This document shows, one piece after another, positions 8,947 through 18,131 of a DNA stretch of 64,000 nt. The notes beneath the pieces are model-generated. The model did not search any database. It was not told the DNA's origin and saw only the letters and a list, made by a program, of their open reading frames with translations. Within the stretch, counting starts at the first letter, position 1. Each line of letters begins with the position of its first letter. Source of the stretch: Thauera sp. K11. GTDB lineage: Bacteria > Pseudomonadota > Gammaproteobacteria > Burkholderiales > Rhodocyclaceae. The position numbers and the translations under genes were made by a program. The stretch spans positions 496,001-560,000 of the forward strand of contig NZ_CP023439.1 of assembly GCF_002354895.1 (NCBI RefSeq), in the 5' to 3' direction.

Positions 8947-8996
8947 CGATAGCTCAAATGGATTGAAGGTATCGCCGGAATTGCGTTGAGCTATCG
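8947..8996. promoter_or_regulatory. Inverted GATAGCTCAA element in the katA-dnaX intergenic region (OxyR-like operator)
   Basis: CGATAGCTCAA (8947-8957) and its exact reverse complement TTGAGCTATCG (8986-8996) flank 28 bases. The left arm continues as ATAGCTCAAATGGAT, which fits the OxyR dimer half ATAGNTNNNANCTAT at most fixed positions. It sits 65 bases upstream of the leader ORF of katA and 58 bases before dnaX. Confidence 0.5.
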
Positions 8997-9054
8997 AAAC
9001 CGGGAACCACGATCGCCGCAGCCGATCTCCGCCGCTCTGCTAGAATCGCCCGCC

Positions 9055-11076
9055 ATGAGCTACCAGGTCCTCGCGCGCAAGTGGCGTCCGAAATCCTTCG
9101 GCACGCTGGTCGGTCAGGAGCACGTCGTGCGCGCACTCACGCACGCGCTGGCTACCGGCCGGCTGCACCACGCTTGGCTGTTCACCGGCACGCGCGGCGT
9201 GGGCAAGACCACGATCAGCCGCATCCTGGCCAAGGCGCTGAACTGCGAAACAGGCGTCACCGCCGAGCCCTGCGGAGTGTGCGAGGCTTGCCGCGCGATC
9301 GATGCCGACCGCTTTCCGGACTACGTCGAGATGGATGCCGCCTCCAACCGCGGCGTCGACGACATGGCGGCGCTGCTCGACAAGGCGGTGTATGCGCCGG
9401 TGCAGGGCCGCTACAAGGTCTACATGATCGACGAAGTGCATATGCTGACCGGGCATGCCTTCAACGCGATGCTGAAGACGCTGGAAGAGCCGCCCGAGCA
9501 CGTCAAGTTCATCCTTGCCACCACCGATCCGCAGAAGATCCCGGTGACGGTGCTGTCGCGCTGCCTGCAGTTCAACCTCAAGCAGATGCCGCAGGGCCAC
9601 ATCGTCGAGCATCTGACGCGCATCCTGCAGGCCGAGGAAGTGCCCTTCGAGCCGGGAGCCCTGCGCCATCTGGCGAAGGCGGCGGCCGGCTCGATGCGGG
9701 ATGCGCTGTCGCTGCTCGACCAGGCCATTGCGCACGGCGCCGGCAAGGTCGAGGAAGAGCAGGTCACCCACATGCTGGGGACGGTGGGCGACGACCACCT
9801 GCATGCGGTGCTCGATGCGCTCGCCGCCGCCGACGTGCCGGCGATGCTGGCGGTGGCCGACGGCATGGAGGCGCGCAGCCTGTCCTTCGATGCGGGGCTG
9901 CAGGCGCTGGCGACACTGTTCCATCGCATCGCGCTGGCCCAGTTCGCCCCGGCGGCGGTCGCCGACGAGGCCGAGCGGGCGCGCATCGAACGCCATGTGG
10001 GCCTGTTCGATGCGGAGTACCTGCAGCTCGCCTACCAGATCGCCATCCACGGCCGCGACGAACTGCCGCTCGCCCCGGACGAATACACCGGCTTCACGAT
10101 GACGCTGCTGCGGCTGCATGCCTTCCGGCCCGAGCAGCCGCCGGCGCTGGGCGGCCCCGGCACGGCCGATCGCGGCGGCGCTGGCCGTGCGGCCGGACTG
10201 CCGGCGGACGGAGCGCCGAAGGCGGGCGCGTCCGCGGCGGTTCCGTCCAGGTCTGCCGTCCCCGCGGCGCGCGGCGAGGCGCCCGCCGTTCCGGCGGCGG
10301 GGGAGGTGGTGGTGCCGTCCGGCGTTGCCGCTCCGCCGGTTTCGCCGGCGCCTGTCCCGGCAACGGCATCGGCCGCCCCCGCGCCCGTTTCCGTGCCGCA
10401 GGAAACGGCGGCGGCGGAGCAGGCCGGCGCCGCGAGCGCGGGCGGACTTGCGCCGGCGCACGACGTTCCGCCGTGGGAAGACCTGCCGCCGGAAGCCTTC
10501 GCCGGGCAGGCGGGCGACGCCGGTACGGCGGAGCCGCCGCCGTGGCCCGACGACGACGTCCCGCCCAGGCGGGCGGCGCAGGATGTGCCGACGCACCGTG
10601 CCGGATCGGTGCCGGATACCGCGGCTTCATCGGCGCCGATCCAGTCCGGGGGGGCGCCTGAACCGTCCGCCGGCGACGTCGTGGCGCTGATGGCGGCGGC
10701 CGACTGGCGGGGCGTGATCCGTGCGCTCGGCCTGGGCGGGATGATCCGCGAGCTGGCGCAGCACTGCGAGTGGCTCGGGCTCGAGGGCGACGTCCTGCGG
10801 CTGCGCCTGTCGCACACGCACCGCCACCTGCTGGACATGAACCGCAACGCCGTCGAGCGCATGCAGGAGCAGCTCGGCGCGGCGCTCGGCCGGCCGCTGA
10901 AGGTTTCCATCGCGCTGGGCGAGATCGCCGGCGAAACGCCGGCCCGGCTCGATGAAGCGGAGCGCCGGGTGCGCCATGCCGAGGCCGTTGCCGCGCTCGA
11001 GAGTGATCCCTTCGTGCGCGAACTGATCGAGCGTTTCGACGCCACCCTCGTCGAAACCTCGGTAAGACCGATCTGA
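9055..11076 (+). CDS. dnaX: DNA polymerase III subunits gamma/tau
   Basis: A 673-residue clamp-loader ATPase. The N-terminal AAA+ module has Walker [10 protein letters not shown] (about residues 45-53), a four-cysteine zinc site beginning at [16 protein letters not shown], and Walker B MIDEVHML, with sensor motif [16 protein letters not shown] proline/alanine-rich linker covers about residues 370-545. The C-terminal tau domain (from about 550) binds the polymerase and helicase. The start at 9055 gives the universal [12 protein letters not shown] beginning. I saw no A-rich slippery site like that of E. coli, so a separate gamma form by frameshifting is not supported. It forms an operon with ybaB and recR. 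Confidence 0.96.
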   Translation: MSYQVLARKWRPKSFGTLVGQEHVVRALTHALATGRLHHAWLFTGTRGVGKTTISRILAKALNCETGVTAEPCGVCEACRAIDADRFPDYVEMDAASNRGVDDMAALLDKAVYAPVQGRYKVYMIDEVHMLTGHAFNAMLKTLEEPPEHVKFILATTDPQKIPVTVLSRCLQFNLKQMPQGHIVEHLTRILQAEEVPFEPGALRHLAKAAAGSMRDALSLLDQAIAHGAGKVEEEQVTHMLGTVGDDHLHAVLDALAAADVPAMLAVADGMEARSLSFDAGLQALATLFHRIALAQFAPAAVADEAERARIERHVGLFDAEYLQLAYQIAIHGRDELPLAPDEYTGFTMTLLRLHAFRPEQPPALGGPGTADRGGAGRAAGLPADGAPKAGASAAVPSRSAVPAARGEAPAVPAAGEVVVPSGVAAPPVSPAPVPATASAAPAPVSVPQETAAAEQAGAASAGGLAPAHDVPPWEDLPPEAFAGQAGDAGTAEPPPWPDDDVPPRRAAQDVPTHRAGSVPDTAASSAPIQSGGAPEPSAGDVVALMAAADWRGVIRALGLGGMIRELAQHCEWLGLEGDVLRLRLSHTHRHLLDMNRNAVERMQEQLGAALGRPLKVSIALGEIAGETPARLDEAERRVRHAEAVAALESDPFVRELIERFDATLVETSVRPI

Positions 11077-11129
11077 CCGCCGCGCCGCGCGCGGCCCAGC
11101 CCACCCACCACGATCCCAGGAGCGTCACC

Positions 11130-11453
11130 ATGATGAAAGGCGGCATTGCCGGCCTGATGAAGCAGGCCCAGCAGATGCAGGAAAACATGAAGAAGATGCA
11201 GGACCAGCTCGCGACCGTCGAGGTCGAGGGGCAGTCCGGCGCGGGCATGGTCAAGGTCCTGATGACCTGCAAGTACGACGTGCGCCGCGTATCCATCGAC
11301 GACTCGGTGATGGACGACAAGGAAATGCTCGAGGATCTCGTCGCCGCGGCGGTAAACGATGCGGTGCGCAAGGTCGAGACCACCACGCAGGAGAAGATGT
11401 CCGGCTTCACCGCGGGCCTGAACCTGCCGCCCGGCATGAAGCTGCCGTTCTGA
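11130..11453 (+). CDS. ybaB: YbaB/EbfC family nucleoid-associated protein
   Basis: A 107-residue DNA-binding protein. It begins with the usual helical [20 protein letters not shown] segment and ends with the glycine/proline tail LPPGMKLPF of this family. A GGAG site precedes the start. The gene is between dnaX and recR, the conserved position in most proteobacteria, so it probably belongs to DNA replication and repair; its precise function in this organism is unknown. Confidence 0.95.
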   Translation: MMKGGIAGLMKQAQQMQENMKKMQDQLATVEVEGQSGAGMVKVLMTCKYDVRRVSIDDSVMDDKEMLEDLVAAAVNDAVRKVETTTQEKMSGFTAGLNLPPGMKLPF

Positions 11454-11466
11454 GCCCGGCTCCAGC

Positions 11467-12060
11467 ATGACGCCGTCGAGCCTCGACGAACTCATCGAGG
11501 CACTGCGCTGCCTGCCGGGCGTCGGCCCCAAATCGGCGCAGCGCATGGCCTACCACCTGCTGCAGCGCGACCAGCGCGGCGCCGGCCGGCTCGCCCGCGC
11601 GCTGTCCCACGCGCTGGAGGTGCTGCGCCATTGCGAGCGCTGCAACACCTTCACCGAGAGCGAGATCTGCGAACGCTGCGCCAATCCGCGCCGCGACGCC
11701 TCGCTGCTGTGCGTGGTCGAGATGCCGGCCGATCTGGCGATGATCGAGCAGACGCAGTCCTACAGCGGCCTCTACTACGTGCTGATGGGCCGCCTGTCGC
11801 CGCTCGACGGCGTCGGCCCGCGCGAACTCAAGCTCGACAAGCTCATCGCGCGCGCCGGCGATCCCGCCGTCGCCGAGGTCATCCTGGCGACCAATTTCAC
11901 CAACGAGGGCGAGGCGACCGCCCACACCATCGCCACCCTGCTGTCGGCCCGGGGCCTGAAGGTCAGTCGCCTGTCGCGCGGCGTGCCGGTCGGGGGCGAA
12001 CTCGAGCACACCGACACCGGCACGATCGCGCAGGCGCTGGTCGAACGGCGGTCGGTCTGA
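11467..12060 (+). CDS. recR: Recombination mediator RecR
   Basis: A 197-residue protein of the RecFOR pathway that helps load RecA on gapped DNA. It shows the helix-hairpin-helix [17 protein letters not shown] at the N-terminus, a C4 zinc finger ([16 protein letters not shown]) near residue 57, and a Toprim domain beginning at [17 protein letters not shown]. The length is typical. It starts 13 bases after ybaB and is the last gene of the dnaX operon. Confidence 0.96.
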   Translation: MTPSSLDELIEALRCLPGVGPKSAQRMAYHLLQRDQRGAGRLARALSHALEVLRHCERCNTFTESEICERCANPRRDASLLCVVEMPADLAMIEQTQSYSGLYYVLMGRLSPLDGVGPRELKLDKLIARAGDPAVAEVILATNFTNEGEATAHTIATLLSARGLKVSRLSRGVPVGGELEHTDTGTIAQALVERRSV

Positions 12061-12183
12061 CGTGTGACGCGGTGCAGCATATTCTCCATGCCGCAGGACT
12101 CCGGCAACTGCGAATAATTCGCGCAAAGCCTTGCCCTGTCTGGAACTTCGGCCCGCGTCCTTTCTCTGCTGCAGCGAATCCGG

Positions 12184-12189
12184 TATACT
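12184..12189 (+). promoter_or_regulatory. Candidate -10 box upstream of petA
   Basis: TATACT stands 52 bases before the petA ATG in the 181-base gap after recR. The -35 region is poor (TTCTCT at a 17-base spacing), so this is tentative. The rest of the gap holds no gene. Confidence 0.3.
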
Positions 12190-12241
12190 TTGACAGTTTT
12201 TTGTATCCGGGTCTTTCGTTTTCCTTTCAGGGAAGAGGGTC

Positions 12242-12835
12242 ATGAGCGTTGATCAAGAAATGGACAGCGGCCGCCGCACTCTGTTGCTGGCGACGTCGGC
12301 TGCCGGCGGCATCGCCGCCGTGGCGACGGCGGTGCCGTTCGTTGCCAGCCTGACGCCTTCGGAGCGTGCCAAGGCGGCCGGCGCGCCGGTCGAAGCGGAT
12401 ATCGGGAAGCTCGCGCCGGGCGAGATGATGACGGTGGAGTGGCGCGGAAAGCCGGTCTGGATCCTGCGCCGCACGCCCGAGATGCTGGCCTCGCTGGACA
12501 AGACCGACGACAAGGTCAGCGATCCGGCGTCCGACAAGCCGATGCAGCCCGAGTATGCCAAGAACAAGCACCGCTCGATCAAGCCCGAGTTCCTGGTGAC
12601 GGTCGGGATCTGCACCCACCTGGGCTGTTCGCCTTCCGACAAGTTCAAGGTCGGCGCCGAAAGCGGCATGGGCGCCGACTGGCCGGGCGGCTTCCTGTGC
12701 CCGTGCCATGGCTCGCAGTTCGACCTCGCCGGCCGCGTCTACAAGAGCATGCCGGCGCCGGACAACCTCGAGGTTCCTCCGTACCAGTACCTCGCGGACA
12801 CCACCATCCTTGTCGGTGACGACGGAAAGGCATAA
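12242..12835 (+). CDS. petA: Ubiquinol-cytochrome c reductase, Rieske iron-sulfur subunit
   Basis: A 197-residue subunit of the cytochrome bc1 complex, which carries electrons from quinol to cytochrome c1. The N-terminus has a twin-arginine-like region and a hydrophobic anchor (GRRTLLLATSAAGGIAAVATAVPF), consistent with Tat-dependent insertion. The [2Fe-2S] cluster ligands are in CTHLGC and CPCHGSQFD. It is the first gene of petABC; petB follows after 3 bases. Confidence 0.97.
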   Translation: MSVDQEMDSGRRTLLLATSAAGGIAAVATAVPFVASLTPSERAKAAGAPVEADIGKLAPGEMMTVEWRGKPVWILRRTPEMLASLDKTDDKVSDPASDKPMQPEYAKNKHRSIKPEFLVTVGICTHLGCSPSDKFKVGAESGMGADWPGGFLCPCHGSQFDLAGRVYKSMPAPDNLEVPPYQYLADTTILVGDDGKA

Positions 12836-12838
12836 GCG

Positions 12839-14107
12839 ATGACGACCAAATCTCAGGCTGTGCTGAACTGGATCGACGAGCGCTTCCCGCTGACGTCGTC
12901 CATCAAGGGTCACCTGACCGAGTACTACGCGCCGAAGAACTTCAATTTCTGGTACTTCTTCGGCTCGCTGGCGCTGCTCGTGCTGGTGATCCAGATCGTG
13001 ACCGGCATCTTCCTGGTCATGCACTACAAACCCGACGCCTCGCTGAACGCGGCCGGCGTGCCGGTGGCCTTCGCCAGTGTCGAGTACATCATGCGCGACG
13101 TGCCCGGCGGCTGGATCATCCGCTACCTGCACTCGACGGGCGCCTCGGCGTTCTTCATCGTCGTGTACCTGCACATGTTCCGCGGTCTGCTGTACGGCTC
13201 GTACCGCAAGCCGCGCGAACTGATCTGGATCTTCGGCACGCTGATCTTCCTCGCGCTGATGGCCGAGGCATTCATGGGCTACCTGCTGCCGTGGGGCCAG
13301 ATGTCGTACTGGGGCGCGCAGGTGATCGTGAACCTGTTCTCCGCGATCCCCGTCATCGGTCCGGACCTCTCGCTGGTGATCCGCGGCGACTTCGTCGTGT
13401 CCGACGCCACGCTGAACCGTTTCTTCTCGTTCCACGTCATCGCCGTGCCGCTGGTGCTGATCGGCCTCGTCGCCGCCCACATCGTTGCGCTGCACGAAGT
13501 CGGCTCCAACAACCCGGACGGCGTCGAGATCAAGAAGAAGAAGGATTCCACCGGCAAGCCGCTCGACGGCATCCCCTTCCATCCGTACTACACGGTGAAG
13601 GACATCGTCGGCGTCGTGGCCTTCCTGTTCTTCTTCAGCGCGGTGGTGTTCTTCGCGCCTGAAGGCGGCGGCTACTTCCTGGAGTTCAACAACTTCATCC
13701 CGGCCGATCCGCTGAAGACCCCGCCGCACATCGCGCCGGTGTGGTACTTCACGCCCTTCTACTCGATTCTGCGCGCGGTGACCTACCCGCTGTTCGGCAT
13801 CGATGCGAAGTTCTGGGGCGTGGTGGCGATGGGCGCGTCGGTGGTGATCATCGCCTTCCTACCCTGGCTGGACCGCAGCCCGGTGAAGTCGATCCGCTAC
13901 AAGGGTCCGATCTTCAAGATCGCGCTGCTCGTCTTCGTCATCTGCTTCTTCATCCTGGGTTACCTGGGTGTGCTGCCGCCGACGCCGGGCCGTACGCTGG
14001 TGTCGCAGATCTGCTCGGTGCTGTATTTCGCGTTCTTCCTGCTGATGCCGTGGTACACCCAGCTCGACAAGTGCAAACCGGAACCGGAAAGGGTGAATTT
14101 CAAATGA
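12839..14107 (+). CDS. petB: Ubiquinol-cytochrome c reductase, cytochrome b subunit
   Basis: A 422-residue membrane protein with eight or nine helices that binds two b haems and forms both quinone sites. Conserved features include FNFWYFFGSLA, the helix-B region RYLHSTGASAFF with a haem histidine, FMGYLLPWGQMSYWGA, the second histidine pair in FFSFHVIAVPLV and AAHIVALHEVGSNNP, and the Qo-site motif PEGGG that replaces the usual PEWY at FFAPEGGGYFLEF. It overlaps petC by 4 bases (ATGA), implying translational coupling. Confidence 0.97.
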   Translation: MTTKSQAVLNWIDERFPLTSSIKGHLTEYYAPKNFNFWYFFGSLALLVLVIQIVTGIFLVMHYKPDASLNAAGVPVAFASVEYIMRDVPGGWIIRYLHSTGASAFFIVVYLHMFRGLLYGSYRKPRELIWIFGTLIFLALMAEAFMGYLLPWGQMSYWGAQVIVNLFSAIPVIGPDLSLVIRGDFVVSDATLNRFFSFHVIAVPLVLIGLVAAHIVALHEVGSNNPDGVEIKKKKDSTGKPLDGIPFHPYYTVKDIVGVVAFLFFFSAVVFFAPEGGGYFLEFNNFIPADPLKTPPHIAPVWYFTPFYSILRAVTYPLFGIDAKFWGVVAMGASVVIIAFLPWLDRSPVKSIRYKGPIFKIALLVFVICFFILGYLGVLPPTPGRTLVSQICSVLYFAFFLLMPWYTQLDKCKPEPERVNFK

Positions 14108-14859
14108 AATCGCGTCTCATGAGTTTCATCAAGCGCGTTGCCGCCGTCGTGCTGTTCGCGCCGGCGGTGGCAATGGCCGCGGGGGCGGCGCTGCACCTGG
14201 ACAAGGCACCGGTCAGCAATGACCCGGCCGCCCTGCAGCATGGCGCCAAGCTGTTCGTGAACTACTGTCTGAACTGTCACGGCGCGTCCTATGTGCGCTA
14301 CAACCGTCTGCAGGACATCGGCCTCTCCGAGCAGGCGATCCGCGACAATCTGCTGTTCACCGCCGAGAAGACGGGCGATCTGATGAAGATCGCCATGCAT
14401 CGCGACGAGGCGAAGACGTGGTTCGGTGCGCCGCCGCCCGACCTGAGCGTGATCGCGCGTGCGCGCGCGTCCGAGTTCGGCAGCGGCGCGGACTGGCTCT
14501 ACACCTACCTGCGCCAGTTCTACCGCGATCCGGCCCGCCCGACGGGCTGGAACAACGTCGTCTTCGAGAACGTCGGCATGCCGCACGTGCTGTATGAGCT
14601 GCAGGGCGAGCAGGTGGCCCACGTCACCGCGAACCCGGACGGCTCCAAGCATGTCGAATTGCAACTCGCCAAGCCCGGCAAGCTGTCGGCCGAGGAGTAC
14701 GACAGGACCGTCGCCGATCTCGTATCCTTCATCGTCTGGATGGGCGAGCCGGTGGCCGAGAAGCGCAAGTCGATCGGCACGGTCGTGCTGATCTTCCTCG
14801 CCGGCCTGTTCGTGCTGTCGTATGCGCTGAAGAAGAACTACTGGAAAGACATTCATTGA
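14104..14859 (+). CDS. petC: Ubiquinol-cytochrome c reductase, cytochrome c1 subunit
   Basis: A 251-residue membrane-anchored c-type cytochrome. It has a signal peptide ending near AMAAG, a haem-binding CLNCH at about residue 57, and a C-terminal transmembrane helix (VVLIFLAGLFVLSYALKKNYW) that keeps the haem domain on the periplasmic side. A methionine in the GMPHVLYELQG region is the likely sixth haem ligand. The ATG overlaps the petB stop. A strong terminator follows, before sspA. Confidence 0.96.
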   Translation: MKSRLMSFIKRVAAVVLFAPAVAMAAGAALHLDKAPVSNDPAALQHGAKLFVNYCLNCHGASYVRYNRLQDIGLSEQAIRDNLLFTAEKTGDLMKIAMHRDEAKTWFGAPPPDLSVIARARASEFGSGADWLYTYLRQFYRDPARPTGWNNVVFENVGMPHVLYELQGEQVAHVTANPDGSKHVELQLAKPGKLSAEEYDRTVADLVSFIVWMGEPVAEKRKSIGTVVLIFLAGLFVLSYALKKNYWKDIH

Positions 14860-14926
14860 TCGAATGCGCAGCGAACCGTGCGGGCAGCGATGCCAGCACG
14901 GCCCACTGAAGTACTTTCCTGACAGA

Positions 14927-14965
14927 CGCACCACGCGGCATCGCGTGGTGCGCTTTTGCTTTTTG
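14927..14965 (+). terminator. Terminator after petABC
   Basis: CGCACCACGC (14927-14936) pairs with GCGTGGTGCG (14943-14952) over 10 bases and is followed by CTTTT and a second T run GCTTTTT. It separates petC from sspA; some readthrough into sspAB is possible. Confidence 0.85.
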
Positions 14966-14985
14966 TATCCCGGAGTGGCAACACC

Positions 14986-15582
14986 ATGATGAATCTGTAT
15001 TCCGGCACGACCGATCCCTTCAGCCATCGCTGCCGGATCGTCCTGTACGAGAAGGGTATGGATTTCGAGGTCATCGACGTCGATCTCTACAACAAGCCCG
15101 AAGACATCGCCGTCATCAACCCCTACAACCAGGTGCCGGTGCTGGTCGATCGCGATCTCGTGCTGTACGAGTCGAACATCATCAACGAGTACATCGACGA
15201 GCGTTTTCCGCATCCGCAACTGATGCCGCCCGACCCGATCATGCGCGCCCGTGCCCGCCAGTTGCTGCACACCTTCGAGCAGGAGCTGTTCTCGCACATT
15301 CCCGCTCTCGAGGCGAACCAGAAGGGCGTCGACAAGACCCGAGCCCACGTGCGCGACCATCTGACCCAACTCGCGCCCATCTTCAACAAGCAGAAGTTCA
15401 TGCTGGGCGAGGAATTCTCGATGCTCGACGTTGCGATCGCGCCGCTGCTGTGGCGTCTCGAGCACTACGGCATCGAACTGCCCAAGGCTGCCGCGCCGCT
15501 GATGAAGTACGCCGAACGCATCTTCAGCCGCCAGGGCTTCATCGATGCGCTGACGCCGTCCGAAAAGGTGATGCGCCGCTAA
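14986..15582 (+). CDS. sspA: Stringent starvation protein A (GST fold)
   Basis: A 198-residue glutathione-transferase-like protein that in E. coli binds RNA polymerase. The thioredoxin-like N-domain starts with LYSGTTDPFSHRCRIVLYEKG and contains NPYNQVPVLVDRDLVLYESN; the helical C-domain includes the LAPIFNKQKFMLGEEFSMLDVAIAPLLWR region in consecutive parts. The position after petABC and before sspB is conserved in beta- and gammaproteobacteria. The start at 14986 (two ATGs in tandem, 14986 and 14989) gives the family length. Confidence 0.95.
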   Translation: MMNLYSGTTDPFSHRCRIVLYEKGMDFEVIDVDLYNKPEDIAVINPYNQVPVLVDRDLVLYESNIINEYIDERFPHPQLMPPDPIMRARARQLLHTFEQELFSHIPALEANQKGVDKTRAHVRDHLTQLAPIFNKQKFMLGEEFSMLDVAIAPLLWRLEHYGIELPKAAAPLMKYAERIFSRQGFIDALTPSEKVMRR

Positions 15583-15636
15583 GGGCGGATCGCCGCGGGT
15601 GCGGTCCGCCGCGCCTGCACGCGCAAAAGGATCTCA

Positions 15637-16083
15637 ATGAGCACAGTTTCGACCAAGCCCTACCTGATTCGCGCCATCTGGGAGTGGTGCGTCGACCAGG
15701 GCTACACACCTTATCTGGCGACGCTCGTCGATGCGCAGACCCGCGTGCCGCCCGGTTATGCCAAGGACGGCCAGATCGTACTGAACGTCGGCCCGGATGC
15801 CACCCACCAGTTGCAGATGGAGAACGACTTCATCAGCTTCCAGGCCCGCTTCAACGGCACGCCCCATTCGCTGGTGATCCCGATTTCCAACGTCATCGCG
15901 ATCTACGCCCGCGAGAACGGCGAAGGCATGGCCTTCGAGCCCGAGAGCGGGGTGGATGCGCAGCCGGAGACGGCGGACGAAGCCGACCTCGAAGCGGTGG
16001 CCGAAGCGGACGGGGAAGGCCCCGGCACGCCCGGAGAGCCTCCCGGTCGCCCGCGCGGCGGCCACCTGAAAGTCGTCAAGTAG
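15637..16083 (+). CDS. sspB: ClpXP protease specificity-enhancing factor SspB
   Basis: A 148-residue adaptor that delivers ssrA-tagged proteins to ClpXP. The folded N-terminal domain (residues 1-110) begins with KPYLIRAIWEWCVDQGYTPY and includes HQLQMENDFISFQARFNG. The acidic, proline-rich linker leads to a short C-terminal ClpX-binding tail, GGHLKVVK, exactly as in known SspB proteins. It follows sspA by 54 bases, and probably shares its transcript. Confidence 0.95.
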   Translation: MSTVSTKPYLIRAIWEWCVDQGYTPYLATLVDAQTRVPPGYAKDGQIVLNVGPDATHQLQMENDFISFQARFNGTPHSLVIPISNVIAIYARENGEGMAFEPESGVDAQPETADEADLEAVAEADGEGPGTPGEPPGRPRGGHLKVVK

Positions 16084-16096
16084 GAAGGAGCGGATC

Positions 16097-16603
16097 ATGG
16101 CGATCCTGCTGTGGACCAGGCAGCTCGAGAACGGCCTGGAACGGATGGACGCGACGCACCGCGAGTTCGTCGACCACTACAACACCGTTGCCGAGGCGCT
16201 GAAGGGCGATCGCGGCGCCTTCCTGGCGGCCTACGACGCCTTCGTCGAGCATACTGAGGCGCATTTCGCGCAGGAGAACCGCTGGATGGAGGCGGTGAAC
16301 TTCCCCGCCTGCCACCGCGGCGAGCACGAGCGCGTGCTGGCGGTGCTGCGCGACATCCGCAAGCGCGCGGCCGGCGGTGACATGTTCCTGGCACGTCGCC
16401 TGGTGGAAGAACTGCCGCAGTGGTTCGACGGCCACACCAACGGCATGGACGCGGCGCTGGCTTTCCACCTGCAGAGCGTGGGCTACGACGTCGAGACGGG
16501 CGAGTTCAGGCCGAAGGCGGAAGGCGAGGACTGCGGCGGGCAGTCCGGCGGCTGCGCCTGCGCAACGTTGTCGGCCACGCCCGAAACCGCCGCGCACGGC
16601 TGA
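16097..16603 (+). CDS. Bacteriohemerythrin with cysteine-rich C-terminal tail
   Basis: A 168-residue protein with the four-helix hemerythrin fold. Iron ligands appear as H in MDATHREF, HTEAHF with a following glutamate (QENRWM), CHRGEH, and HTNGMD, i.e. the full His5/Glu/Asp pattern of oxygen-binding hemerythrins. The haemless diiron site would bind oxygen or NO. Beyond the domain (after about residue 130) is a tail with GEDCGGQSGGCACATL, containing three cysteines in eight residues, not usual for single-domain bacteriohemerythrins. It begins 13 bases after sspB and is likely co-transcribed. Confidence 0.9.
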   Translation: MAILLWTRQLENGLERMDATHREFVDHYNTVAEALKGDRGAFLAAYDAFVEHTEAHFAQENRWMEAVNFPACHRGEHERVLAVLRDIRKRAAGGDMFLARRLVEELPQWFDGHTNGMDAALAFHLQSVGYDVETGEFRPKAEGEDCGGQSGGCACATLSATPETAAHG

Positions 16604-16665
16604 CCGCAGCCCTTGCGGCCGTGCCGGGCAGCGTCCGGCACGGCCCGCGCCGCGGGTGTCCGTTT

Positions 16666-17925
16666 TCAGGCGGCCGCGCGGAACGGGAACCGTGGCGCGG
16701 GGCGGTGGCCGAGCATCAGTTCGGCGAGCGCGGCGGCCGAGCCGCAAGCGAGCGTCCACCCCAGCGTGCCGTGCCCGGTGTTGAACCACAGGTTGTCGCA
16801 GTTCCCCTTGCCGATGATGGGCAGGTTGCCCGGGGTGGCGGGCCTGAGACCCGCCCACGGACTGGCCCGATCCGCATCGATGGCGCCGGGGAAGCGCGTC
16901 TGTACCCAGTCGAGGATGTTGCGCACCCGCTCGGGGCGCAGGTCGGTGTCGAAGCCGCCCAACTCGGCGGTGCCGGCAATGCGCAGCCGGTCGCCGAGGC
17001 GCGAGCAGACGATGCGGCGCGATTCGTCGGTCAGGCTGACCTCCGGTGCCCGCTCCGGGTCGAGGACGGGAGCGGTCACCGAATACCCCTTCACCGGATA
17101 GATCGGCAGGCGCTCTCCCAGCGGCGCCACCATCCGCGGGCTGAAACTGCCCAGGCAGACGACGTAAGCCCGTGCCGACAGCGTGCCGGTGCGGCCGTCG
17201 GCATCCTGCACCTCGACGCCGTCGATGCGGCCCCCGCCGGCCGACAGGCCGGTGATCCTGGTGCGGTAGTGGAAGCGCACGCCGTGCTCGCGCAGGCGGT
17301 CGGCCAGCGCCTGGGTGAAGCGGAAGGCATCGCCGGATTCGTCGCCGGGCGCATACAGCCCGCCCGCCAGCCGTCCGCGCTGCGGGGCCAGCGCCGGCTC
17401 TAGGGCGATGCATTCGCCGGCATCGCACACCCGCGCCTCGATGCCGAAGCGCGCCAGCAGCCTGGCGCGCCTCGGTGCATGGCGGAATTCCGCCTCGGTG
17501 AAAAACAGATGCAGGATGCCGCGCTCGCGTTGGTCGTAGGCGATACCGGTCTCGGCGCGCAGGGCGCGCAACCGCTCGCCGCTGAAGGTGGCGAGTGACG
17601 CGATCGCCTCGGTGTTGCGGCGCGAGCGCCAGGGCAGGCATTCGTGCAGGAACTGCAGGGCCCATTTCCACTGCTCGGCGCTGGCACGCGGATGGAACTG
17701 CAGCGGCGCATCGGGTTTGCCCAGCCAGCGCAGGGCAAGGAAGGGCGTGGCGGGATTGGACCAGGGTTCGGGATGGCTGATCGAGATCTGGCCGCCGTTG
17801 GCGAAGCTCGTTTCGCGCCCGGCCTCGGGCTGACGGTCGACGACGCTGACTTCGAATCCGGCCTGATGCAGATACCAGGCGGTGCTGACGCCGGCGAGGC
17901 CGGCGCCCAAGACCATGACGTGCAT
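16666..17925 (-). CDS. dadA: D-amino acid dehydrogenase (FAD-dependent)
   Basis: A 419-residue flavoenzyme that deaminates D-amino acids, chiefly D-alanine, to keto acids and passes electrons to the respiratory chain. The N-terminal dinucleotide-binding motif VLGAGLAGVSTAWYL is followed by ETSFANGGQIS, the DadA signature. The C-terminal FAD region has GHGTLGWTLACGSA. The start at 17925 begins right at the Rossmann strand (MHVMVLGAG). It is divergent from fbp. No alanine racemase gene is adjacent, unlike in the E. coli dad operon. Confidence 0.93.
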   Translation of the reverse strand: MHVMVLGAGLAGVSTAWYLHQAGFEVSVVDRQPEAGRETSFANGGQISISHPEPWSNPATPFLALRWLGKPDAPLQFHPRASAEQWKWALQFLHECLPWRSRRNTEAIASLATFSGERLRALRAETGIAYDQRERGILHLFFTEAEFRHAPRRARLLARFGIEARVCDAGECIALEPALAPQRGRLAGGLYAPGDESGDAFRFTQALADRLREHGVRFHYRTRITGLSAGGGRIDGVEVQDADGRTGTLSARAYVVCLGSFSPRMVAPLGERLPIYPVKGYSVTAPVLDPERAPEVSLTDESRRIVCSRLGDRLRIAGTAELGGFDTDLRPERVRNILDWVQTRFPGAIDADRASPWAGLRPATPGNLPIIGKGNCDNLWFNTGHGTLGWTLACGSAAALAELMLGHRPAPRFPFRAAA

Positions 17926-18131
17926 AAACGGGAAAACGGAACCTTGAGAGGCGTACGGCACGGGCCGGCGAAGGCCCGCGGCGAAACGCAATGCATGATC
18001 ATATACGCTGCAGACGGTCTCGCGAAGGCGAGGTTGCGCGCACCGGCGCCGCGGCAATTCCGTGCGTGGCGGGCACGGAAGCGGGATAATCGCGGCCACC
18101 GGACTTCCCATGCCTGTTACGGAGCGAATTC

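Noticed and set aside
9055..11076. Programmed frameshift for a gamma form of dnaX
   Set aside because: No A-rich slippery heptamer with a following stem is seen, and a single long tau ORF is present.
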